NCBI RefSeq assembly: GCF_022569295.1
Contig: NZ_JAKFIA010000001.1
Location: forward strand, 1,069,001-1,133,000
Reading direction: 5' to 3'
Source of the DNA: Pedomonas mirosovicensis
Lineage (GTDB): Bacteria; Pseudomonadota; Alphaproteobacteria; Sphingomonadales; Sphingomonadaceae
DNA length: 64,000 nt
How positions within the stretch are numbered: the stretch's first letter is position 1; each line of letters opens with the position of its first letter. The notes under the pieces were generated by a model that did not search any database, was not told the DNA's origin, and worked only from the letters and a program-made list of their open reading frames with translations. Shown one piece after another: positions 53,193-61,890 of the stretch. The translations under genes were made by a program, and so were the position numbers.

Positions 53193-54326
53193 TTACCGCA
53201 GGTTGTCCGCAAGCTCCAGCAGCGCATCGAGGCAGGAGCGGCCCAGATGCTGGCAGCGCTCCGGCGACCAGCCGTGAACCGGGTCCGGATTTTCTGCCGC
53301 GTCCTTGAACGGCATTTCCAGCGTCATGGCCAGGCACTTGTAGCGCCCCGCGATGGCGTTGGTGGACATGCTCATGTTGGCCTCGCCCGGCTTGGAGGGC
53401 ACGTAGCCAACGCGGGTCTGGAAGTCCGGCGTGATGCGGGCCAGCGTGGTCTTGTAGCGCTCCAGCAGTTTGAACTGGTGCTCGGTTGCCTCCAGCACGC
53501 CCTCGAAGCCGGCGATGAAGTTGTGCGGCAGGGCCTCGTCGCCATGTACATCGAGGCAGAAGTCGCAGCCGACCGCATCCATGTGGTTGCGGACCAGCAG
53601 GACTTCGGGGCTGCGCTCCATGGTGGGGGTGTCCCACTCCCGGTTGAGGTTGACGCCTGCGGCGTTGGTCCGCAGGTGGCCGCGGCGCGAGCCGTCCGGG
53701 TTCATGTTGGGGACGATGTAGAACACGCACTTCTCGCGCAGGCGCTTGGTCACGGGGTCCGCCAGGTCGGTCAGGCGGCGCAGCATGCCCTCCACCGCCC
53801 ACTCGGCCATGGTCTCGCCGGGGTGCTGGCGGGCGATGACCCAGACGTTGCGCTTGTCCGCGCTGGGCTCGCCGATGCGAACCAGGTCCAGATCCTGCCC
53901 GTCGAGCGTCTGGCCGAGCACGACGGTGTCAACGCCCGGCTCCTGCGCCATCTCGGCGATGAGATCGTGGTGCCGCTCCATGCTGTAGGGCGCGAAATAG
54001 GCGAACCACACGCTGTTGCCGATCGGGGTGTAGTGGATGGTCAGCTCGCCATTGGCGTAGCTGGTCTCCGCCTGCGTCCAGCTCATGCGGTCTTCCGACA
54101 CGCGGGCCTGGTAGCCGGGCCAGCCGTCCGGATAGGCCGAGCCGCCCGCATTGACGATGGTGATCGTGCAGGGCACGCCCGCCGCGCCGGTGAGGCGGAA
54201 GTGGAACCACTGGTAGAAATCTGAATTATGGTCTCGCCGGATGGAGAGCCGGATGTTCTCCGGGCTGTCGATGGAAAGAACCTCGATGTTGCCGCTGTCG
54301 AAGTTGGCGGACACCCTAAGCGCCAT
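53193..54326 (-). CDS. M14-family zinc carboxypeptidase (cytosolic carboxypeptidase/AGBL-like)
   Basis: A 377-residue enzyme. Residues 1-125 form the beta-rich N-terminal domain typical of cytosolic carboxypeptidases (YQWFHFRLTGAAGVPCTITIVNA). The peptidase domain has zinc ligands H168 and E171 (RQHPGETMAEW) and H261 (LDVHGDE), NPDG at 209-212 with an Arg-rich loop following, and a candidate catalytic E337 (MTLEMPF). No signal peptide is seen, so it is cytoplasmic. Eukaryotic relatives remove C-terminal glutamates from tubulin; the bacterial substrate is not known. Confidence 0.87.
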   Translation of the reverse strand: MALRVSANFDSGNIEVLSIDSPENIRLSIRRDHNSDFYQWFHFRLTGAAGVPCTITIVNAGGSAYPDGWPGYQARVSEDRMSWTQAETSYANGELTIHYTPIGNSVWFAYFAPYSMERHHDLIAEMAQEPGVDTVVLGQTLDGQDLDLVRIGEPSADKRNVWVIARQHPGETMAEWAVEGMLRRLTDLADPVTKRLREKCVFYIVPNMNPDGSRRGHLRTNAAGVNLNREWDTPTMERSPEVLLVRNHMDAVGCDFCLDVHGDEALPHNFIAGFEGVLEATEHQFKLLERYKTTLARITPDFQTRVGYVPSKPGEANMSMSTNAIAGRYKCLAMTLEMPFKDAAENPDPVHGWSPERCQHLGRSCLDALLELADNLR

Positions 54327-54332
54327 GATGAA

Positions 54333-54941
54333 TTACCTTCCTGAAGGTTCAACGTACTGGGTGGTTTTGCCCGAAGGGCCGGGGAAGCTGGAGAGCAGGG
54401 CATCGGCCAGCTTCGGAAACAGGGAGGCGAAGTCGCCGCCTTCCTCCCGGTCGGTCTCGGTGGTGGCCCGGCCTTCCCACACGGTCTTGCCATCGGGCGT
54501 CATCAGCCGCAGGGAGAGGGTGTGGATGCGGGTGCCGTTGTTCTCCTTCTTCTGGCCGAGGCCGAAGGAGGTGCCGACGCTGACGCCCACGTGACTGCCG
54601 ATGCCGCCAACGCCAAGGCCGACGGAGATGGGCGAGGAGGAGCCATCGCGCAGGGGCGCGCGGGTGGAGGTGACGTAGCCCACCTCGCCGATAAAGTCCG
54701 CCTGGCCGCCGCTTGCCGGACGGAAACCGTGGCGGGCCAGCCGCTCGCCCAGAATCGCCGCATATTGCTGAAACTCGAGGCTCTGGGTGACCTTGGGGTC
54801 GGCATGGCGCAGGGAGACGGTGCCCGCCTGGGCCACGTCGTTGCGATGGAACCGCACCACGTCCGCCTCGAAGCGCGGGGCCGCGCAGGCGGCAAGGGAC
54901 GTGGCGAGGAAAGCTGCTGCTAAAAGACGGGTAACGGGCAC
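54333..54941 (-). CDS. DUF4136-type lipoprotein
   Basis: A 202-residue protein from GTG 54941 (preceded by CAGGAG) with a lipoprotein signal (VTRLLAAAFLATSLAACAAP, Cys near residue 18). The mature part has RFEADVVRFHRNDV, a glycine-rich stretch (SVGLGVGGIGSHVGVSVG) and KTVWEGRATTE, the layout of DUF4136 outer-membrane lipoproteins. The longer frame upstream has no signal-like features. It ends six bases before the M14 start. No function is assigned to the family. Confidence 0.7.
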   Translation of the reverse strand: MPVTRLLAAAFLATSLAACAAPRFEADVVRFHRNDVAQAGTVSLRHADPKVTQSLEFQQYAAILGERLARHGFRPASGGQADFIGEVGYVTSTRAPLRDGSSSPISVGLGVGGIGSHVGVSVGTSFGLGQKKENNGTRIHTLSLRLMTPDGKTVWEGRATTETDREEGGDFASLFPKLADALLSSFPGPSGKTTQYVEPSGR

Positions 54942-55189
54942 GAAGGGCGACTCCTGACAGGAATTGGCTGCAAATCTAAGCCCCTCTGGCCAGGACAGCA
55001 ATCATGGACCGGTGCCGCGTGGTCGATTCACGGCACGTTCAGGCAGGCGGCCCTATGCGCGGCCATGGCCGGGCTTGCCGATTTTAACAGGTTGAAATCG
55101 TGGAATTCATGTCCACGTTTTTGTCTCGTAAGGCCCTGCCGTACCGCCGTGGTTGCCATGGCCCGACCAAAGGAGTAGCCGGGCAGGGG

Positions 55190-55195
55190 TATAAT
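55190..55195 (+). promoter_or_regulatory. Possible -10 element of galE
   Basis: A perfect TATAAT lies 40 bases before the galE start, but no good -35 element is at the right distance. The rest of the divergent gap 54942-55234 shows no gene. Confidence 0.3.
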
Positions 55196-55234
55196 TCGTG
55201 CGGTTTCTTCCGCGCAGACTCTCTGGAGGGGGCT

Positions 55235-56233
55235 TTGAAGGACACGACTGTTCTGGTGACCGGCGGTGCGGGCTATATCGGCAGCCACGCGGTTCTGGCG
55301 TTGAAGGACGCGGGCTATCCGGTCGTCGTCATCGACAATCTGGTGACGGGTTTCCGCTGGGCGGTGCCGGAGGACGTGCCCTTCCATCAGGGCGACATCG
55401 CCGACGAAGCGCTGCTGGACAAGATCTGCGCGCAGCACGGCGTTGAGGCCATCATGCACTTCGCGGGCTCCGTGGTGGTGCCGGAGTCGGTGGAGAACCC
55501 GCTCAAATACTACCACAACAACACCGCCAAGAGCCGCACGCTCATCGAAAGCGCGGTGCGGAACGGGGTGAAGCACTTCATCTTCTCCTCGACCGCCGCC
55601 GTCTACGGCATTCCTGAGCAGGTGCCGGTGGCCGAGGACAGCCCCACGGTGCCGATCAATCCCTACGGCGCCTCCAAGCTGATGACCGAGATCATGCTGC
55701 GGGATTGCTCGGCGGCCTATCCGTTCAACCACGCAGCGCTGCGCTATTTCAACGTGGCGGGCGCGGACCCTGAGGGGCGCACCGGCCAGTCCACCCGCAA
55801 CGCCACCCACCTCATCAAGGTGGCGGCCGAGGCCGCGCTGGGCAAGCGCGCCTCGCTCAGCGTCTACGGCACGGACTATCCGACGCCCGATGGCACAGGC
55901 GTGCGCGATTACATCCACGTCTCCGATCTGGTGAACGCCCACGTGCTGGCGCTGGAGCGCTTGATCGAGGAGCCGGAGAAGAGCCTGCTCCTGAACTGCG
56001 GCTACAACCGGGGCTTCTCGGTGCTGGAGGTGATCGAGGCGGTGGAGCGCGTCTCCGGTGTCAGGATCAGGCGCGAGCTCGCCCCGCGCCGCGCGGGTGA
56101 TCCGGCCGCGCTGGTGGCGGACAACCGCAAGATTCAGGAAACCTTTGCCTGGCAACCGCGCTACGGCAACCTAGATTTCATCGTTGAGACCGCGCTCCGC
56201 TGGGAGCAGCAGGTCGAGTCCCGCGTGAGGTAA
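55235..56233 (+). CDS. galE: UDP-glucose 4-epimerase
   Basis: A 332-residue extended SDR that interconverts UDP-glucose and UDP-galactose. NAD motif VLVTGGAGYIGSHAVLALKDAG; FSSTAAVYG provides the catalytic Ser/Thr, and NPYGASKLMTE holds the Tyr and Lys of the active site. RYFNVAGADPEGRTGQ is typical of GalE. The start is most likely the TTG at 55235, which follows GGAGGGGG; the upstream frame to 55100 has no homology. It supplies sugar nucleotides for surface polysaccharide. Confidence 0.92.
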   Translation: MKDTTVLVTGGAGYIGSHAVLALKDAGYPVVVIDNLVTGFRWAVPEDVPFHQGDIADEALLDKICAQHGVEAIMHFAGSVVVPESVENPLKYYHNNTAKSRTLIESAVRNGVKHFIFSSTAAVYGIPEQVPVAEDSPTVPINPYGASKLMTEIMLRDCSAAYPFNHAALRYFNVAGADPEGRTGQSTRNATHLIKVAAEAALGKRASLSVYGTDYPTPDGTGVRDYIHVSDLVNAHVLALERLIEEPEKSLLLNCGYNRGFSVLEVIEAVERVSGVRIRRELAPRRAGDPAALVADNRKIQETFAWQPRYGNLDFIVETALRWEQQVESRVR

Positions 56234-56250
56234 AAACAGCTGGAGTGAGC

Positions 56251-57798
56251 ATGACTGTCCCTGCGAGCGGCTTTGATCAGATCTGCGAGGAACTGGTGCA
56301 TAGGCCGCTCCGGCAACTGTCAGCCGCCGCGCCGCCCCAGCCGCCGTTCGTGCTGGATATCGGCCCGCTCCACATCGATTTCACCAAAACCCATTGGCAT
56401 CCCAAGCTGTGGGAGGCCGCCCTGCCGCTGTGGCCGCAGGGCGGCTGGAGCGGGGCATTCCGCGCCCTGACGCAGGGCGGCATCGTCAACCCGAGCGAGG
56501 GGCGGGCAGCGCTGCACACCGCCGCGCGCGGCTTCATCGTGCCCGAGACGGCGGCGGACGGCAGCCCGGTGCGGGCGGTGGTGGCTGAGGGCGACAAGCG
56601 CATGAAGGCGCTGGTCGAGCGGCTGCGCCATCGCGCCGCCAGCGATTACGACGCGGTGCTGCACATCGGCATGGGCGGCAGCGTGCTGGGGCCGGCGCTC
56701 GCGGTGGAAGCGCTTGCGGCGGGATACCGGGGCAGGTTTATCGCCCGCTTCCTTGCCAACGTGGACGGCCATGCCTTCCAGCAGGCCATCAACGGCCTCG
56801 ACCCGCGCCGGACGCTGGTGGTCGCCGTCTCCAAGAGCTGGACGACGGCCGAGACCAGGGCCAACCTGGACCTCGCCCGCACCTGGCTGGAAGAGGGCGG
56901 GGTGGTTGCCCCGGCGCAGGCGGTGATCGCTGTCACTGCCGCCAAGGAAAAGGCGCTGGCGGACGGCATACTTGAGGAAAACATCCTGCCGTTCGGCAGC
57001 TGGGTCGGCGGGCGCTATTCGGTGTGGTCGCCGGTCGGCGTCACCATCGCGCTGCAATACGGCTGGGAGGCGTTCGAGGCTTTCCGGGCCGGGGGGCGGC
57101 TGATGGACACACACGTCGCCGAGGCGGGCGACGGGCCGAGCGCGCCCACCATCGCGGCGGTGCTGGGTTATGCCTACGCCCGCTGCTGCAAACGCGCGAC
57201 GCGGGGCGTGTTCGCCTATGACGAGCGGCTGGTCTCACTGGTGCCCTACCTTCAGCAGCTGGAGCTGGAGAGCAACGGCAAGGGCGTGAAGGCGGATGGC
57301 AGCCCCTACGACGGCCCGGCCATGCCGGTGGTGTGGGGCGGCGTCGGCACCAGCGCGCAGCACGCGGTGTTCCAGTGGCTGCACCAGTCGACTGACTGGG
57401 CCCCGGTCGACTTCATCGCCGTGGCCCGGCCCGACCATCCGCACGAGGCCTCGCACCGGGCGCTGCTGGCCAACTGCCTGGCGCAGTCCAGCGCGCTGAT
57501 GAACGGCACGGACGGCGACGGCGACCCCGCCCGCCGCCACCCCGGCAACCGGCCCTCGACGCTCATTCTGCTCGATCGGCTGTCGCCTGAGGCGCTGGGC
57601 GCGCTGCTCGCCTTCTACGAGCACCGCACCTACGCCTTCGCCTGCCTCATGGGCATCAACTGCTTCGACCAGATGGGCGTGGAACTGGGCAAGCGCATGG
57701 CGGGCGGCGTGGAGACGGCGCTGGCAACCGGCAACGTGGCGGGGCTGGACCCCTCCACCGCCAATCTGGTGCGGCGTCTGGCGTCGGCGGGGGAGTAG
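56251..57798 (+). CDS. pgi: Glucose-6-phosphate isomerase
   Basis: A 515-residue isomerase. HIGMGGSVLGPALAVEAL and VVAVSKSWTTAETRANL form the sugar-phosphate SIS domain, and LPFGSWVGGRYSVWSPVGVTIALQYG matches the first PGI signature. The second region GVGTSAQHAVFQWLHQ carries the catalytic His. ATG 56251 with GGAG upstream is preferred over the GTG at 56245. It is 17 bases past galE, so both steps at the glucose-phosphate node may be co-expressed. Confidence 0.95.
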   Translation: MTVPASGFDQICEELVHRPLRQLSAAAPPQPPFVLDIGPLHIDFTKTHWHPKLWEAALPLWPQGGWSGAFRALTQGGIVNPSEGRAALHTAARGFIVPETAADGSPVRAVVAEGDKRMKALVERLRHRAASDYDAVLHIGMGGSVLGPALAVEALAAGYRGRFIARFLANVDGHAFQQAINGLDPRRTLVVAVSKSWTTAETRANLDLARTWLEEGGVVAPAQAVIAVTAAKEKALADGILEENILPFGSWVGGRYSVWSPVGVTIALQYGWEAFEAFRAGGRLMDTHVAEAGDGPSAPTIAAVLGYAYARCCKRATRGVFAYDERLVSLVPYLQQLELESNGKGVKADGSPYDGPAMPVVWGGVGTSAQHAVFQWLHQSTDWAPVDFIAVARPDHPHEASHRALLANCLAQSSALMNGTDGDGDPARRHPGNRPSTLILLDRLSPEALGALLAFYEHRTYAFACLMGINCFDQMGVELGKRMAGGVETALATGNVAGLDPSTANLVRRLASAGE

Positions 57799-57826
57799 GC
57801 GCGAATTTTGATTCGCAGGTATTTTC

Positions 57827-57981
57827 GCAGAAGATCTCGGACCCTCTGCACTCCCGTTCGTTTTATCGGGCCGCGTATGGCGGGATCGCTTGTGCCCTTT
57901 CTGGTTTACGCCGCGGACAAGACCGGGTGCGTCCCGATGAATCGAATGGGGGAATGTTAAGGGGGGCCAAGACCCCCTTAA
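57827..57981 (+). repeat. ~160-bp hairpin-bounded intergenic repeat, copy D
   Basis: It starts with a decayed hairpin ending ACCCTCTGC (57827-57849), then TTCGTTTTATCGGGCCGCG, a core related to copy C, and GCGTCCCGATGAATCGAA followed by TGGGGG. It ends with hairpin TTAAGGGGG/CCCCCTTAA (57957-57981). It lies 28 bases past pgi and 21 bases before the end of the convergent phosphatase gene. Confidence 0.75.
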
Positions 57982-58002
57982 ATCTGTACCTTGTGTGCCC
58001 CC

Positions 58003-58833
58003 TCAATCCGGCAGCAGCGGGCCGACGGAGAGGAAGCGGCGGTTGCGTTCCTCCAGGATGACCGCGCTGAGGACGCCGTGGCGGTAGGCTCCGGTGTCAA
58101 CGCCGATGCGGTTGGGCAGGTTCTGCGGCTCCGGCGTGATGGTGTGGCCGTGGACGACGACTGCGCCGAAGTCCTCCTCCGACGTCAGGAACGGCTCGCG
58201 AATCCAAATCAGGTCCTCCTCCCGCTGCGCGTCCAGCGGAACGCCGGGGCGAATTCCGGCATGGGCGAAGACATAATCCCCGAAGCGCAGGCTGAGCTGG
58301 GTGGCGGCGAGGAATCGACGATGATGAAACGGCACGGCATCGCGCGCTGCGGCCCGGATGGCATCCAGATCGCCCGAGTAAAGCAGGCGAGCACTCACCC
58401 CATAGCTCGAAAGGGTTTCCATGCCGCCATATTCCAGCCAGGCAGCGGCCGTTTCGTCCGGCGCGGTGCCCGCCAGCACATCGAGAAAGCACTGCTCATG
58501 GTTGCCGCGCAGGAAGTGGGGCATGGCCCAGGCGGGGGCAAGGTTGATGAGCCATTCGATCGTCTCGGCCGACTGGGGACCACGGTCGATGTAGTCACCC
58601 AGAAAGATCAGATGGGTCTCCGTTGCCGGAAGATCAGGGTCGGGCGCGGCGGTGCAGCTGCCACGCAGCTGCGCGATGAGGCCCTGTAGCAGATCGAGCC
58701 GGCCGTGGATGTCGCCAATGGCAACCAGCCGTACCCCCTCGGGCGTGGCGGCATGGGCGAACTGCGGTGCCTCCGGTTCAGGTTCGTCCATGTCGTTGCG
58801 ACTCGCCAGCCGGGTCAGCAGACGCCTTATCAT
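58003..58833 (-). CDS. Metallophosphoesterase of the serine/threonine protein phosphatase family
   Basis: A 276-residue PPP-type phosphatase. The metal motifs are in order: [22 protein letters not shown] and RGNHEQCF, with later histidines in FAHAGIRPG and VVVHGHT. These bind two metal ions in PrpA/PrpB-like bacterial phosphatases and in diadenosine tetraphosphatases, so the substrate may be a phosphoprotein or a nucleotide. The ATG at 58833 follows GGGAG; the frame runs on to 59115 across the rpmJ promoter without homology. Confidence 0.87.
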   Translation of the reverse strand: MIRRLLTRLASRNDMDEPEPEAPQFAHAATPEGVRLVAIGDIHGRLDLLQGLIAQLRGSCTAAPDPDLPATETHLIFLGDYIDRGPQSAETIEWLINLAPAWAMPHFLRGNHEQCFLDVLAGTAPDETAAAWLEYGGMETLSSYGVSARLLYSGDLDAIRAAARDAVPFHHRRFLAATQLSLRFGDYVFAHAGIRPGVPLDAQREEDLIWIREPFLTSEEDFGAVVVHGHTITPEPQNLPNRIGVDTGAYRHGVLSAVILEERNRRFLSVGPLLPD

Positions 58834-59002
58834 CCGTTCGTTCTCCCGCTTGTCGGTGTCTCTGATGCCCGTACCCCTGGCCGCCCCGCCATTGCTGTTG
58901 GGGCGTGGGCGTTCTATAGCGCATTCGTCCGCCCGCCGCAGCAGGGACGCGCCGGAACGGTGCGCCGGGTAGGCGTTTGCGCGCATTTTAAGCGCGTTAG
59001 AC

Positions 59003-59031
59003 TTGACAAAAGGGCCGCCAACCCATATCCG
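59003..59031 (+). promoter_or_regulatory. Promoter of rpmJ
   Basis: A perfect TTGACA (59003-59008), 17 bases, then TATCCG (59026-59031), 42 bases before rpmJ. It lies in the gap divergent from the phosphatase gene. Confidence 0.6.
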
Positions 59032-59073
59032 CGCTGCTTCAAGTTTAAACCACGACATAAAACGGCAAGCGTC

Positions 59074-59199
59074 ATGAAAATCCGTAACTCGCTGAAGTCG
59101 CTCAAATCCCGCCACCGCGATTGCCGGGTCATCCGTCGTCGTGGCCGCGTCTATGTGATCAACAAGACCAACCGTCGCTTTAAGGCCCGCCAGGGCTAA
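59074..59199 (+). CDS. rpmJ: 50S ribosomal protein L36 (type B, zinc-free)
   Basis: A 41-residue very basic protein, [20 protein letters not shown] onward. The single cysteine shows it lacks the four-ligand zinc site of the C+ form. The zinc-independent form often stands alone away from the ribosomal operons, as here. The HAD gene starts two bases after the stop. Confidence 0.95.
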   Translation: MKIRNSLKSLKSRHRDCRVIRRRGRVYVINKTNRRFKARQG

Positions 59200-59201
59200 C
59201 T

Positions 59202-59820
59202 GTGGCGATTGCCGGAGGGCCGTCGGCGGTCGTTTTCGACGTCGGCGGCGTTCTGTGTGACTGGGACCCCCGTCACCTCTACGTCAAGCTGATCCCTGAT
59301 CCCGAGGAACTGAACTGGTTCCTCGCCAACGTGGTCACCCACGACTGGCACTTTCAGCACGACGCCGGCCGCTCGGTCCGTGAGACCATTCCGGAACTGA
59401 CGGCCAAATACCCAAAATACGCTGAGCTGATCGCGCTCTACGATCTCGCGCTGGATGGAAACCATCCCCAGCGCCATCGAAGGCACCTGCGCGCTGGTGG
59501 AAGAACTGGCCGCCAGGGGCGTGCCGCTGTTCGCCATCACCAACTTCTCGGCCGAATTCTTCCCCCGCTTCTGCGCCGACTATCCGATCATGCGCCACTT
59601 CCGCGACATCGTGGTCTCGGGGGTGGAGAAGGTCATGAAGCCGAACCCGCGCATCTACGAGATTGCGCTTGGCCGCTTCGGTCTCAAGCCGGGCGAGGGC
59701 ATGTTCATCGACGACCGGCTGGACAACGTGCAGGCAAGCGCGGCCGCAGGCTTCGTGCCGCACCACTTCCGCTCGCCCGAGCTGCTGCGCGCCGAACTGG
59801 AAGCGGCGGGGCTGCTTTAG
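59202..59820 (+). pseudogene. HAD-superfamily hydrolase, reading frame broken by one base
   Basis: A haloacid-dehalogenase-like phosphatase. The first frame (from GTG 59202) has motif I VVFDVGGVLCDWDPRHLY with the nucleophilic Asp and runs to ..ELIALYD. The rest continues in another frame: RWMETIPSAIEGTCALVEEL, motif II FAITNFSAEFF, the lysine motif KVMKPNPRIY and motif IV MFIDDRLDNVQAS. The span is 619 bases, one too many. Removing T59446 in GATCTC restores ..YDPRWMET and a 205-residue protein. It may be a sequence error rather than a dead gene. Substrate unknown. Confidence 0.85.
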
Positions 59821-59993
59821 GTTAAGCGCGGGCCGGTAGCGTCGCCGGAAAAGAATCGACGTTCGGCCAAGCCGGGACGGTGGGCAATTAAATGCTTATG
59901 ATTTAAGGTCTCGGCCTGCAGGCGATTGGTCTTGCAGGGCACCGGGCCGTTGCCGAGTTATGGCCCGCCTCGTCATCGTCCAAAGGGGCCTTC

Positions 59994-61820
59994 ATGTTTG
60001 ACCGCCGTCAGTTCGTTGTATCCGCTGCCGTCGCGCTTGCCGCCGGTCGTCTTGCTTCCGCTGCCGCCGCATCCGGCCCGAGCAGCGCGGGGCAGAGGGA
60101 CGGCAAGTCCCTGACGCAGATTCTTGATGAACTGATGCAGCGGGCCCTCGCCATCTCGCCCACCCTGATGACCATGACAGGACTCGACACCGGGGCGAAC
60201 GCGTCGGCTCGCGGCCAACTGGATGATCGTTCGCTCGCAGGGGTGGAGCGTTACAAGGCGATCTTCGTCGATCTGGAGCGGGCGCTCGCCGGGTTCGACC
60301 CCGCCACCCTGTCCGGCGCAGACTGGATCAACCACCAGACCGCCGCCTATGTGGCGAAAACCACGCTCGAGAGCTACCGCATGCCCTTCGGCGACCCGAA
60401 CGTGGGCGTGGCGGTGCCATACATCGTCTCCCAGCTGTCCGGCAATTACCGGAACCTGCCGACCTTCCTGACCACCCAGCACCCTGTCGAGACGGCGCAG
60501 GACGCGGAATACTATCTCTCCCGTCTCTCCGCCTTGGCCGGGGCGCTGGATGACGAAACGGCGCGGGTGCGGGCGGATTTCGCCAAGGGGGCGACGCCGC
60601 CCGACTTCGTGCTGAAGAAGACCCTGGTTCAGCTCGACGCGATCCTCGGAGCCGCCCCGGAAAACTCGGACCTGGTCACGTCGCTGGTCAGCCGGGCCGC
60701 GGCCAAGGGCCTTGCGGGCGACTGGCAGGCGCGTGCGGGCGCAATCGTGGCTCAGGAGGTCTATCCTGCCCTGCAGCGACAGAGGGCCGTGCTGGAGGCG
60801 GCCCTGCCCACGGCCACCCATGACGCCGGCGTCTGGCGGCTGCCGCAGGGTGGCGACTACTACGGATATGCCATTCGCACCGCGACGACCACCGACATGC
60901 CCGCCGATGAGATCCACAAGCTGGGACTCGAACTGGTCGCCCGCTTCTCGGCGAAGGCGGATGCCATCCTGCGCCAGGAAGGGCTCACGCAGGGCACGGT
61001 GGGGCAGCGCATCGCCGCGCTGCGCCGCAACCCGAAGTACCTCTTTCCCAACACGGAGGAAGGCCGCGCCGCGCTGATTGCCTATGGCGAACAGCTCACG
61101 GAGGCGGTGAGGGCCCGCCTGCCGCAATGGTTTGGACAGTTGCCCAAGGCTCCGGTGGAGATCCGCCGTATGCCCACCGCCATCGAGGCAGGCGGACCCG
61201 GCGCATTCTATCAGACGCCGAGCCTGGACGGCAGCCGTCCAGGTCAGTTCATCATCAACCTGCGGGATACGGCCAATCAGCCGCGCTTCGACCTGCCGAC
61301 GCTGATTCACCACGAGGCGCTGCCGGGGCATCACCTCCAGAATGCCCTGATGATCGAGGCGGCGGACCTGCCCATGCTGCGGCGCATGCCGCTGTTCTCG
61401 GGCTACAGCGAGGGGTGGGGACTCTACGCCGAGCAGCTGGCGGACGAGATGGGGCTTTTCGAGAACGACCCGCTGGGACGGCTGGGCTACTTCGCCTCCA
61501 TGCTGTTCCGCGCCGCCCGGCTGGTGGTGGACTCTGGCCTGCATTACAAGCGCTGGACCCGCGAACAGGCCATTGCCTACATGCGGGAGACGCTGGGCGA
61601 CAGCGAGGACAACGTCACTCGCGAGGTGGAGCGCTACTGTGTGCAGCCGGGCCAGGCGTGCAGCTACATGCTGGGCTGGCGTGTGTGGACCGAAGCCCGC
61701 GCCAGGGCGCAGGCGCGTCTTGGCACCCGCTTCGATATGCGCGTCTTCCACGACCGGGGGCTGCTTTCGGGCAGTATGCCGCTGGATGTGCTGGCCCGCG
61801 TGATCGACGACTGGCGGTAG
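59994..61820 (+). CDS. DUF885-family exported protein (putative metallo-hydrolase)
   Basis: A 608-residue protein with a Tat-like signal peptide (MFDRRQFVVSAAVALAAGRLASAAAA). The DUF885 motif H439-HEALPGHH-447, a zinc-type HExxPGHH motif, follows FDLPTLIHHE, and GWGLYAEQLADEMGLF comes after it, as in the family. Related exported proteins are often annotated as peptidases, but activity is unproven for most. A single copy of TTTAAGGTC.. upstream shows no clear promoter. It is convergent with pyk. Confidence 0.88.
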   Translation: MFDRRQFVVSAAVALAAGRLASAAAASGPSSAGQRDGKSLTQILDELMQRALAISPTLMTMTGLDTGANASARGQLDDRSLAGVERYKAIFVDLERALAGFDPATLSGADWINHQTAAYVAKTTLESYRMPFGDPNVGVAVPYIVSQLSGNYRNLPTFLTTQHPVETAQDAEYYLSRLSALAGALDDETARVRADFAKGATPPDFVLKKTLVQLDAILGAAPENSDLVTSLVSRAAAKGLAGDWQARAGAIVAQEVYPALQRQRAVLEAALPTATHDAGVWRLPQGGDYYGYAIRTATTTDMPADEIHKLGLELVARFSAKADAILRQEGLTQGTVGQRIAALRRNPKYLFPNTEEGRAALIAYGEQLTEAVRARLPQWFGQLPKAPVEIRRMPTAIEAGGPGAFYQTPSLDGSRPGQFIINLRDTANQPRFDLPTLIHHEALPGHHLQNALMIEAADLPMLRRMPLFSGYSEGWGLYAEQLADEMGLFENDPLGRLGYFASMLFRAARLVVDSGLHYKRWTREQAIAYMRETLGDSEDNVTREVERYCVQPGQACSYMLGWRVWTEARARAQARLGTRFDMRVFHDRGLLSGSMPLDVLARVIDDWR

Positions 61821-61853
61821 GCCGCGGTTTCCCCGGCGGAGGGGAGCAGGACT

Positions 61854-61876
61854 GCAGGGGGCCGAACGCCCCCTGC
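61854..61876. terminator. Perfect hairpin between convergent DUF885 and pyk genes
   Basis: GCAGGGGGC (61854-61862) and GCCCCCTGC (61868-61876) pair perfectly around CGAAC. It resembles the end hairpins of the ~160-base repeats and is followed by TTGAGCCCCATGG. It is likely a bidirectional terminator without a long T run. Confidence 0.55.
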
Positions 61877-61890
61877 TTGAGCCCCATGGC

